DNA from: Isoetes taiwanensis
Taxonomy: Eukaryota > Streptophyta > Lycopodiopsida > Isoetales > Isoetaceae
DNA length: 64,000 bases
Direction: 5' to 3'
Assembly (NCBI GenBank): GCA_021234155.1
Contig: JAJEKV010000186.1
Location: 389,359 to 453,358, forward strand
Shown here: positions 54,946-64,000 of the stretch, in pieces
How the letters are laid out: each line of letters starts with the position of its first letter
Numbering within the stretch: the stretch's first letter is position 1
Notes under the pieces: generated by a model
What the model saw: only the letters and a program-made list of their open reading frames with translations
Databases searched by the model: none
Told to the model about the DNA's origin: nothing
Program-made: the position numbers and the translations under genes

Positions 54946-56590
54946 TGTGACGCTCCCTGCTAAACATACGGCGCCTAGCCGCATTATTTTCGGCAGGAAA
55001 TCCCCATCCGGCTCAACAACCGCCGCGGGCCCGCCGTCTACCCCGCACTCTGAGGTGACCCTTAGTGCGGGGAGGGAACACGAAGGTGTCTTGCGCGCCC
55101 TTCCCCTATGGGCTCCTATAACAGCGGAAGCGATAACACGTCAGAACTAGCATCAAACATATACAAATACTACCTCGAAGGGTAGCGCATCACACATCTA
55201 TCAATGCAAAGATGATAATCACGAACCATAAAACATGAGAGCTCCTACCCGGCTCGGACTCATAAGGAGGATGGACGGCGGGCTAGGCCTCAAGATAGAG
55301 CAGCCAGGAGTCATGGCAATGGCGAGGGCTGGCATAGAACAATGGCTAGGGTTGACCACTCCATCCGCCCCTCACTGTGCATACTTTGCGGATGGGCTAA
55401 ATCGGGCTCGACGGGACTCTAGCCTTCCGGATCACGCAATCCCATGGCATCACCCATCGGGACTACTCGAGTTGCATCTCCCGGTCCGATGAGGCAGGAA
55501 GGGTTGCATCTCCCCTTCCGGGATCTAGAGGTGCGTAGTGGGCTAGAGAATCGTGGCGACACCGCATTGCGTACCAGTGAACCCCCAAAAGCGAGAGCCA
55601 AAGTGACACTTGCAGCTCTCGAGGAGGAGGCGACACCATTGCCCGGGGAGGTGCCGGACCCATGCTCGGCCCCTGCGAAGTGACCAGACCATAAGCCTAG
55701 CCCACTATGGGATCCCGAAGCCCCCCTTTCGGCGGGGATCCTCCCTCCACTTTCCCTCTAGCCCCGTTGTATGGTGCTGAGTCGTATCATAGCCTCAATA
55801 GCCTGGTGGGCTCCTATGCACAGGCCGCATCTAATAGGAACTAAGGGATCTACTCTAGGAGCATACTACATATGGCTCTAGGTCTCTACCCCCCTTCCCA
55901 ATACAAGAGGAGCAAACATGATCAACCATCATCACATAATCATCACATCATGAGAATAATCATAAGAAGAACATCTTAACCTAATCATACAAATCTAACT
56001 AATAGTTAGGGTTCATTGATTAGGGTTCAAGATGTTGAATACGGGTTCTAGGATGGCTCTACTCTAGATACAAGATACTAGCATATCTGGAATGCTAATT
56101 CCAGATAAGCTATCACAACTACTATCCTACATACCTGCTCCTGAAGCTCTCCCTCCAGATCCGTGTGCCTCCATGGTCTTCGACTCACGTGATGCTGCTC
56201 TTGCTCCAAGAACGAGTCTACCCTGCTGGGGCTGCTGCACCAGTCTATGCTACAGCAAACGACGTTCGAAACGGGGTTTCGAACGAGTAGGTGAGTCTCT
56301 GGGTGTTAGGGCTGGAAAGAGGCCTAGGGTTAGGGTTTAGGCCTATATAAGTTAGGTCCACCTAGGATGCCACGTGGCACCAATTGGGTGAGTCCTGTGT
56401 GGCGGGTGCCCAATAGGTTAAGGCCACGTGGATAATGGTCTAAACCTATGGGTGGCTAAGTTATGAGAATAACTTGGCCATGCCCCCTAGTGCCACAACC
56501 TATGGTATACAAGGCTATGAAGCTAGACTTGTATAGTGACGGATCCAGGAATATACGTATTTATGGCGTATATTCCCCTGGACCGTCACA
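54946..56590 (-). repeat. 5' LTR of gypsy copy 2
   Basis: 1645 bp, TGTGACG..CGTCACA ends, same length as the 3' LTR of copy 1. Its promoter part (56335-56430) has the same G-boxes, TATA box and telobox. Confidence 0.95.
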
Positions 56591-57039
56591 AGTTTGAATC
56601 CATCATTGCTGACCTTGAAGGTGCAGGGGTTGTTCTTAATGAGGATTATCAATTACTAGCTATCTCTAGGGCTGTATCTCATAATGCACATCTTGCTACT
56701 CTTTTGAGAAATGTTGCTAGGTCCAAAGAACATGCCATAAGGATGATTCGTACAGAGTTTGAGCAAGGAAGAGATGCTGAGGAGGATGAGGCAGAAGTTA
56801 TGTATGCTGGAAAAAAAGGTAAGAAATCCTTTGACAAAGGGAAGATAGGTCCATGTTTTAAATGCAACAGTTATGGGCATTTGAAGATAAACTGTCCTAA
56901 GCAAGATAAAGAAATAGTGTGCTATAACTGTGAGGGAAAGGGGCATATGGCAAACAAGTGTTCCAAAGGTCAAAAAGAAATAAAGGAAAAGACAGAAAAT
57001 ATTTTGAAAGCAAGAGCAAAGGAGGAAGACATAATCTGA
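56591..57039 (+). CDS. gag: Copia gag, second part, with two zinc knuckles
   Basis: Continues the copia gag in phase from 43476 (the first five bases are the target duplication). ISRAVSHNAHLATLLRNVAR and a charged linker lead to CFKCNSYGHLKINC (about 56854-56895) and CYNCEGKGHMANKC (about 56920-56961). The tandem CCHC knuckles bind the RNA. The stop at 57037-57039 probably reflects a frameshift, because protease sequence follows in another frame. Confidence 0.9.
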
Positions 57040-58943
57040 GTCTGAATGTGGTTAAAGAATCTGAGGAGGAGGAGCTAGATGAAGATATAGAGGTAAATAT
57101 TTCAAACAATTGTTTTTCAAGGAAAGAAACTCATAAAAAGATGTTCTCATTCTAGATTCAGGGAGCTGAAAAATCAGTAGCCTCAAGTTCATGCTTGCTG
57201 AAAAATTGCAAAGGAGAAGCAAGAGGACATGTTCAGTTTGGGAATGGAGAGTTGAAGCAGATAGCAGATAGTGGAATGCTTGAATTGTTTGATTTGCAAG
57301 GGAAGAAGATTGTTCTAGAAAAAGTATTATGTGTGCCTGGTCTTGTAAGGAATTTGATTTCCATAGCTCAGCTAGTAGATCTTGGTTACAAGGTTGTTTT
57401 TGAAAGACTGCAATGTAATGTGATTTATGAAAATAAAGTGAAATTTATTGGAAGAAGAATTGGAAATCTATTTGGTCTTGATAATATTCATTGTCAACCA
57501 ACTAAGCTGAATCTTGTAACCTTGCCATCAGTTGATAGATGGCATGGGAGACTTGGGCATGCAAATTCTAAAATCATTGAATTATTGTGTAAGAAAGGGT
57601 TTATAGAAGCAGATTTAAACCAATTTGAAAAATCAGTATGTATGGGATGTGCACTTGGCAAACATACTCGGTTACCGTTTAGAAGATCTAATAAAAGATC
57701 ACAAGGGTTGTTGGATTTAGTGCACACTGATTTGTGTGGACCTATGAACATAATAGGGTTATCTGGGAAAAGATACTTTATGACTCTAATTGATGATTTT
57801 AGCAGACATACTCACATCTATTGTTTGAAAATAAAATCTAAGGCAATGGACACATTCAAACAATATGTAAATGAAGTAGAAACTGAAACTGGAAGGAAGA
57901 TCAAGTGTTTGAGATCTGATAGAGGTGGAGAATTCTTATCAGGAATAAGAAGACAGCTTACATGTAGGTATTCTCCTCAACAGAATGGAATTGCAGAAAG
58001 AAAGAATAGAACACTTCTTAATGCAGTAAGAAGTATGCTAAAATCATCAGGGCTTCCAAATTTTTTATGGGAAGAGGCTGTTCAAACAGCTACCATGATT
58101 CAAAACAGTTTGCCTTCAGTAAGCATAAAAGGGGCAATCCCTGATATGCTATGGTCAGGAAAAACCATAGATTATAGCAAACTAAGAATATATGGATGCT
58201 TGGCCTACACACACATTCCTGAAGAGCTCAGGAAAAAATTGGATGATAGAGCCATGATTACCTATCTAGTTGGATATGACACTCAGTCTAAAGCATTTAG
58301 ATTGTACAATCCGAGAACTAGAAAGATAGTGGTAAGTAGAGATGTAATCTTTGATGAATCTCAAGTGTATAAAGTGCAAGTCAAGGTGAATAAACAAAGG
58401 GAGATTGCTGAAAGCATAATCAATGATGATAATACTGGAAAATCTGTGCCTACTATTAAGCTGATTGATGATGATGATATTGCAGATGATCATAGAGTCA
58501 ATAATGCAGGGAATGATGAAAAGGTTAAGGAAGAGGTGGGAGATTCTGAAGATGTGCAAATACCAAATCAAGAGATCATAAATGAAGAACCTGAGACATC
58601 AAATGATGCAGACCTACCTCAAAGAAAGAAAAGAATTACTGAAGTAGAGAAACTACAACAAGCAAACATAAGAATTGATCCCTCAATTCATGGTCGTACA
58701 ACTCGAGGTAAGAGTAAGAGATTTCAGAATGTGGAAGGAGAAGTGAATAATGTGTTTGAAATATTAGCACATCTAGATCCGGACATTCCAAAACATATGA
58801 AGATGTGCTTGATTCAGCGAGAGAGGGATAAATGGCTAAATGCTATGAATGAGGAGATGAAGTCATTTCATAACACCAACACCTATGAACTTGTGGGACA
58901 GATCGATGGGAAAAATATTGTTGGTAACAAATGGTCATTTTAG
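57040..58943 (+). pseudogene. pol: Copia pol, first part: protease remnant and integrase
   Basis: The protease active-site block LILDSGS is at about 57140-57163, then a stop, so the protease is broken. From 57195: FGNG, a gag-pre-integrase segment with an HGRLGHAN..CxxC zinc part (WHGRLGHANSKIIELL; CMGCALGKH), and the integrase core LVHTDLCGP, RSDRGGEF and QQNGIAERKNRT. Only 25 residues lie between the second Asp and the Glu, instead of the usual 35, so a short in-frame deletion has removed part of the catalytic core. The acidic linker and the start of the reverse transcriptase (KWLNAMNEEMKSFHN) follow to the stop at 58943. Confidence 0.9.
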
Positions 58944-58959
58944 GATAAAAACAGTATAG

Positions 58960-60350
58960 ATGGAAAAGACACCTAGATACAAGGCCAGATTGGTTGCCCA
59001 AGGGTTTTTTTCAGAGAAAAAAGGTCAGGACTTTGATGAAACCTTTTCTCCTTTGGTTAAAATGAATAGCATTAGAATGCTCTTAGCAATAGCAAATGCA
59101 GAAAATTTAGAAGTGCATCATATGGATGTGAAAACTGCATTTCTAAATGCCATATTAGAAGAAGAGATTTTCATGAAGCAGGCCCCAGGATTTGAACAAG
59201 GGATGGACAAGGTGTGGAAGCTCAATAGAGCAGTATATGGGCTAAAACAATCTCCTCGAGAATGGTATAAGTGTATGGATGGATACCTAAGAGAGCATGA
59301 ATTTATAAAATTGGATAATGATGGGAATTTATATAAATTCCAATACGAAGAAGAGTGGTGTATAATAGCATTATATGTTGATGATAATATAATGGTAGCA
59401 AAGGGAACAAGATGCTTAAATATGTGCAAAGAGCTGCTAAAGCAAAGATTTGAGATGACTGATTTGGGGGAATTGAAGAATTTTCTTGGAGTTGAAATGA
59501 GCAGAAATCGAGCAGAAGGTATGATAACTCTTACTCAAAAGAAACAAATACTTGGAATGTTAAAAAAATTTAGCATGCAAGACTGTAAAATCTGCAATAC
59601 TCCTGCTGTACCTGGTCATAAGCTATCTGAAAGCAAGTGTCCACAGAATGAGGTTGAAAGAAAGGAGATGCTAGCAGTGCCCTATAGGTCCTTGGTTGGA
59701 TGTTTAGCTTATGTAGCTAATTGCACAAGACCTGACATTGCACATAGTGTTAATATCTTGAGTAGGTATAACACTGACCCTGGCAGGGAGCATTGGACTG
59801 CTGCAAAAAGAGTCCTGAGATACTTAAAGGGAACAGTTGAAGAAGGAATCAGATATACAACAGGGAACCTAACATTGGAAGGGTTTTGTGATGCTGATTG
59901 GGGTGGAGATGTAGATACAAGAAAGTCAACTTCAGGATATTTAGTTATGTTATGAGAAGCACCTATATCCTGGAAATGCAAAAAACAAACTGCCATAGCC
60001 ATGTCTAGTCAGAGAGGCAGAATATCTTCTTTGCCACTTTATGCTCAAAGGAAATTATTTGGGGGAGAAGACTAATTATGGAGCTAGGTTTTAAGCAACC
60101 ATTGGCCACAAAAATTTGGTGTGACAATTACAAAAGTGCATATGCTTGTCCAAAAATCCAGTTCTACATGAAAGGAGTAAACATATAGAACTGGAAATGC
60201 ATTTTATTAGAGATGTGGTCAAGAAGAATTTGGTAACCATGGAATATGTAAATCTGAGAAGAACAATTAGCAGACATTCTTACCAAGTCTCTGGCAGAGA
60301 AAAGATTTAACTATTTGAAGGAGAAAATGATGCATATAAACATAACATGA
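58960..60350 (+). pseudogene. pol: Copia pol, second part: reverse transcriptase and RNase H
   Basis: Open to 59955: YKARLVAQGFFSEKKGQDF, MDVKTAFLNAILEEEIFM, VYGLKQSPREWYK, the active site ALYVDDNIMVA (Asp codons 59380-59385), LNILSRY-type thumb, and the RNase H start GFCDADWGGDVDTRKSTSG. A stop at 59953-59955 and later frameshifts interrupt RNase H, whose remaining motifs (AISWK, SSQRGRI..) run to about 60340. Ends before the polypurine tract. Confidence 0.92.
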
Positions 60351-61009
60351 AGGAGGATGTTAGTGTGTATCAGGTTATATTATATGCATCCTATATTCAT
60401 GAGAAGCGTTGGTGATGAATATATTGTAGCTACAAGAACAACCTATGAGAAGCAATGGATGGGGTTTGCTTGGTCTTCTGAGTTGAAGATTAAGTATTGA
60501 ACAGTTAGAGATGCAAGCAAATGAGTGCTTTATGTATATAAGTGCTTTATGTGCTTTATGTGCTTGATGGAAACGCTATATTCCTTACATTGGCTTTGTG
60601 GGATATAAGATGCGAGATGAGGTTTCTATTACGAGTCACTTGGATCTAGCCGTGCCGATCGTGCAAAAGAGATATATAGGAACGATGAGAAGATGAATAA
60701 TTATGAGGATCAAGTATTGATCAGATCAAAGGGTAGAGGGATGCCGGGTTTGATGAATTCGAGCTCTCAATGCTTAAAACTATTATTATCTATATTTTGA
60801 GCTTAGGAAGTACTCATTGATTAGAAGTGATGAAATGATTTTTAGCATATCAAGGAATGAATGACCATAACTTGGCTTCCTTGATACTAGATGCTTTTGT
60901 ACTTGAAGATGGTTTATTGATTTAATATTGCTAGACTGAAAGTACAAGGAAATCATTGTGTTGAATTTACATCCTTGCAAAGGAATTGTCTTTCTTGATT
61001 AATCCAACA
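60349..61009 (+). repeat. Polypurine tract and 3' LTR of copia element
   Basis: The purine run gaaggagga (about 60349-60357) abuts the LTR (60358-61009, 652 bp), which begins TGTTAG and ends CCAACA and is followed by the attat target duplication. Confidence 0.93.
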
Positions 61010-61160
61010 ATTATAATCTCTTATTCCTCTCTTTTTCATCTTGCATTTTGTCTTTTTCCTCTTTATTCATTCATTTTATCCCTTGAACTGTCCTTGCTCT
61101 TCTATTGTCTTAACTCCCTCCTTTGTCTGCCTCTTGACTCATCATAGTTCTTTATTTTTT
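61010..61160. repeat. T-rich direct repeat (first part)
   Basis: 61070-61160 resembles 62160-62255 (shared ttttatcccttga, ctattgtctt, tttgtctgcctcttgactc, tagttctt). Together with 42085-42277 versus 61920-62110 it shows that the copia element inserted into one unit of an old tandem duplication. Confidence 0.6.
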
Positions 61161-61559
61161 GCCCTAGAGGTGTCTCATCATTATGCCATTTTACTATGTT
61201 GACCCCAGTTGTTTCCTATCTGCTCACTTTGTTTTCACTCGTTCTGCCATCTTAGACCTCCTCCTTATGCATGCCGCCTCCATTATGCCCTCTCGCTCGT
61301 TCTTCTGTTCTAAGGTCATCAAGTTGTTCTTTGAACTCTGCTTCTTTTGAAAACGTCATATAGTACCCTTTAAGTCCCTTGGATTCATTATTCCAATCTC
61401 CATCTTTCTCTCACCATAATGGGTTCTTTGGTCTAGTCCCCTAGATTATTCCTGAGTCTCAGGGTCCCTATCATTTTGTTTCAGTTCTAGATTATGTTCT
61501 TTTACATTTGAAAGTTCGCTTGGAACTGTTATGCATGTGGGTATATGTTCATGAATTTT
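61161..61559. other. T-rich DNA, no gene seen
   Basis: Pyrimidine-rich plus strand without a supported coding region. Confidence 0.35.
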
Positions 61560-61914
61560 AGTCCTTGATATTTATTGTTATTGCTCTATTTTGACCTTAG
61601 CATTCCATTCCACGCTTCCACAACTTCTCAGAGCACCATCTATGCATGACTTGGCATTATACATACTTGAGGTTCTAGATAAACGTCTGCAATTACTGAG
61701 CCCTCAGTAGTCATTATCTCTGCTTGTCTAGTATCATCATTACTGCAAAGGGTTTTCCCTTGAAAACCTTTCGAGGCAGGGGTTTTTTAATCCTAGTAGT
61801 AATGATTCTACTAGCCCATTGTATGGGTCCCATGACCTATTGGTCTCCGTGGACGTTAAAAAAACTATTCTATTCTATTCTATTCTATTCTATTCTATTC
61901 TATTCTTATTTTAC
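61560..61914 (+). mobile_element. Probable LINE 3' end with pentamer tail
   Basis: A hairpin-forming segment (aaagggttttcccttgaaaacctttc, 61747-61772, with arms AAAGGGTTTT and AAAACCTTT) precedes ttggtctccgtggacgtt and then a run of ctatt units at 61865-61908. A 3' hairpin followed by a short-unit tail is the same design as the LINE ending at about 13313. No coding sequence is left, so the call is an inference. Confidence 0.35.
61865..61908 (+). repeat. Microsatellite (CTATT)n
   Basis: About nine consecutive ctatt/attct units. Confidence 0.9.
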
Positions 61915-61919
61915 TCCAT

Positions 61920-62640
61920 ATATGGTCATATGTTCTCAGTGGTTCTCGTGGATGCCCTTATGAAGGCCTACGCTCGCTCTTTGTCATAGATTCTTAATGT
62001 CTCATTGCTCATTGGTGCCTTTGAGGGCCTTTGGCTATTTGCATTTTGTGTCCTTGGCTACTTTATCTCGTTTTGCTCTGTTCCTCTATTCTCGGTCCCT
62101 TTTTTCATCCATTTCATTTTGATCTCATGTTTGTCCTTTTTCACCCTATGTTTGTTCCTTTCCTCTTTTTTCCATTTTATCCCTTGAGAGATATCTTTGA
62201 TCTGCTATTGTCTTGCCTTCCTCTTTTGTCTGCCTCTTGACTCGACGTAGTTCTTCTTGCTTTGTTGGTCCAGTCATCATGTTTTGAACTAGAAGAGTTG
62301 TTTGGTATACGTGCATCCCGCATGATGTTCACACAACATTCCCCTTTTTTGCCTGCATTTTAAATTTCAAAACGTGGTTGCATCATCGCACATTCGGGCA
62401 TGTTGTAGTGGAGCCTATGGTAAGTTGTCTTGCTTTATTATATGGTCTTTGTTCTTGTTTCAGGTTGCACTCAGTTTTCTTCATCCATTCCTCATCTTGG
62501 CATTGACCTCATCCTCGCTGACTCTATGGCATTGCCTACCAGTGTTCTCAATTGCATAATTGTTTTGTCACAGTGTTCTTGTATCTTGGGGTCTCTTGTC
62601 TTGTTCCTGTGGGTTATGTTCTGATGATGATATTTGTGCA
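61920..62640. repeat. T-rich repeat region
   Basis: 61920-62110 is a diverged copy of 42085-42277 (shared catatgttctcag, gatgccctta, tcatagattcttaat, tgtcctt). 62160-62255 repeats 61070-61160. No gene supported. Confidence 0.55.
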
Positions 62641-62667
62641 TAAGGACCTCTTCCTAGAATGGATCAA

Positions 62668-64000
62668 TCATATGACGAGATGTAGAAGTTGCATGCACCA
62701 CAATCCAACAATCATTTTCTTTCTGGTTCTTGTGAAAAAAACTTGTTCAACTTGCCTTGGAAAAACAAAAGGCTCGTCCATGTCCCTCAAGAATTGCGTG
62801 CTGTTCACCTCATAAAAACCTGAAGGATGTTGCCTAATCGTGCGATTTCTTCCTCGATAAGATACTTTGAACCACCTTGCCTTCAAAACATTCACCTTGA
62901 AGGAACGAAAATCAACTTCCATAATGTCTGTTATTTGACCAACATAATTGAGGTCACTGTCTACTAGTTGGTTGTCTCTTATAGAGGATTGACGCGTTTG
63001 CTCAAAACACGCTGCAATGCCACAATCATATGTAACCCTGCCCCTGTCAATGCGCGCGACACGAAAATGTTGGCCGTATGCCCACATGGACGTATGGAAT
63101 CTTGCCTGCATGTACACATGTATTATGTCATCATGATCAACAATAAAAAACATATTAATGTAGTGCAAAAGATAGCAATATCCAACTGCTACATTATAAT
63201 CATCTGGTAAACTTTCAATGCCCTTTTCTTGATCCTCTTCCATCTGACTTATTAACCATTCATGTGGCATGATGTTAGGCAACTTCTCAGGCCCACATGT
63301 CTCCTTTAAATGTTTTCCATGATGGGGCCTTCTTGTTGGGACTTGGTGTCTTCTGTCATCCTCATTATTTTTTCGTGCAATTTCATACTTTTCTCGCCAT
63401 TTATCTAGACTATTACAATTTGCCATTACAAATTTGTTTATCTACATATATGTCTCATCATCAAGGCTGTGTTCAACCCCAAGGCCTTCAAGAACTTCTC
63501 CCATATCCTACACACGTTGCTCTTTCTTTCATATATGTGGAGCATCCACTTGTATTGATGTGGTGGCATCAGTCATGAAGAAAAGAATCTCCTGCACCAA
63601 ATATCCTTCTGCCATACATCCTTCTGGTCTAGCCATTTGACGAACAAAATCGTTTAAAACTTTCATATATCGTTCCAAAAAGAACATCCAATGTCTAGGA
63701 GCTGGTCCCACCAAACTAATCTCCTCTGGAAGATGTATTAGAAGATGTACTTGAAGATGAAAGAAGCTAGTAGGAAAGTCTCGCTCTAAGATGCATAATA
63801 ACTCAACAACTTCAATCTCCATCTTTGGTATGTCAGAGACATTAATTTCCTTCAATGAAACCCACCTAGATGAGAAATTTTATAAAGGAGAGTGTCATTA
63901 ATACAATTTTTTATAAGGAATCTAAAAACCATAGGTTTTTTACCTTGCCATTTTTCCAACCAATAAATGGCATCTCGTATTCTTGTTGTCAAGCAATTAT
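62668..64000 (-). pseudogene. CACTA (En/Spm) TNP2-type transposase, C-terminal part
   Basis: 63855-63529 carries the DUF4218 signature (HLLIHLPEEISLVGPAPRHW, ERYMKVLNDFVRQMARPEG, CMAEGYLVQE). 63426-62668 is a 252-codon frame with a DUF4216-type block (DDIIHVYMQARFHTSMWAYG, KARWFKVSYRGRNRT, GFYEVNSTQFLRDMDEPFVF). These two domains follow each other at the C-terminus of TNP2 transposases, which cut and join the element ends. The catalytic N-terminal part lies beyond the window. A frame break or intron lies between the two blocks (63426-63529). It is not clear whether the terminus at 30561 belongs to a related element. Confidence 0.88.

Larger units (their letters stand above)
43477..56590 (-). 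mobile_element. Ty3/gypsy chromovirus-type retrotransposon, copy 2 (complete ends, nested)
   Basis: Full-length 13114 bp copy of the family seen at 1-9435, on the minus strand. 5' LTR 54946-56590, primer-binding site 54933-54944, ORF-A with a histone H3-like domain 53269-54370, ORF-B 50976-52487, gag and pol 45974-50650, polypurine tract 45108-45120, 3' LTR 43477-45107. Target duplication agttt at 43472-43476 and 56591-56595. Coding regions carry many frameshifts. The insertion postdates the copia element that it interrupts. Confidence 0.97.
42278..61009 (+). mobile_element. Ty1/copia retrotransposon, split by a nested gypsy element
   Basis: LTRs 42278-42925 and 60358-61009 with TGTTAG..CCAACA ends. 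A perfect 5 bp target duplication attat occurs at 42273-42277 and 61010-61014. The initiator-Met-type primer-binding site, gag with two zinc knuckles, protease remnant, integrase, reverse transcriptase and RNase H are in copia order. The 13.1 kb gypsy copy 2 (43477-56590) lies within gag. Without it the element is about 5.6 kb, a usual copia size. Confidence 0.97.

Noticed and set aside
1-64000. tRNA, rRNA genes and CRISPR arrays
   Set aside because: None seen; the only tRNA-like matches are the 12-base primer-binding sites at 42927-42938 and 54933-54944.

Overview
This is nuclear DNA of a land plant, seen almost entirely through its transposable elements. The evidence is: Ty3/gypsy chromovirus-type and Ty1/copia retrotransposons primed by initiator-Met tRNA, CACTA (TNP2-type) sequence, GT-AG introns, and plant promoter words such as the G-box and telobox. 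Two transposase families (a DUF7869 type with a GHTHDDID motif, and one with DGCAAQYK and GKGEHDG motifs) and a YADD-type LINE are unusual for flowering plants. They fit a seed-free plant (fern, lycophyte, bryophyte) better, but this is only a leaning. I see no intact conserved housekeeping gene.

Layout. 1-9435: the 3' three quarters of a large Ty3/gypsy element (copy 1, +) ending in a 1645 bp LTR. 9682-13410: a LINE flanked by a 30 bp direct repeat. 13.4-17.0 kb: exon-like duplicates, a DUF8039-like fragment and a broken DUF7869 transposase (+). 17.1-18.0 kb: a tandem pair of small genes (-), with a third relative at 33.96 kb (+). 18577-28318: a 9.7 kb DNA transposon with 21 bp terminal inverted repeats and TTAG target duplications; it carries a Ulp1/C48 protease-like gene (+) and a transposase-like gene (-) facing each other. 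28.3-42.3 kb: a CACTA terminus, degenerate multi-exon genes (-), a set of GGGCG..CGCCC palindromes and a long foldback, then T-rich DNA. 42278-61009: a Ty1/copia element with 5 bp target duplications whose gag is split by a complete 13.1 kb copy of the same Ty3/gypsy family (copy 2, -, 43477-56590, with its own 5 bp duplication). 61.0-62.6 kb: more T-rich repeats and a probable LINE tail. 62.67 kb to the end: a CACTA TNP2 transposase fragment (-).

The most striking object is the Ty3/gypsy family. Copy 2 is complete at both ends and has about 4.3 kb between primer-binding site and gag. This holds two extra open regions, each with its own TATA-like box. The first (ORF-A, 53269-54370, -) starts with MARTKQ, the histone H3 N-terminus, and ends in a divergent histone H3 fold (IRKAPF, AIHAKRVT, MPKDI and RRIR blocks). 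The same element has a chromodomain-like segment at the integrase C-terminus. An H3-tail mimic and a chromodomain in one retrotransposon would be a new arrangement as far as I know.

Caution on reading frames. Where paralogous copies can be compared, differences cluster at CAG/CTG. That pattern suggests long-read base-calling errors at methylated CHG sites, so many apparent frameshifts and stops may be technical.
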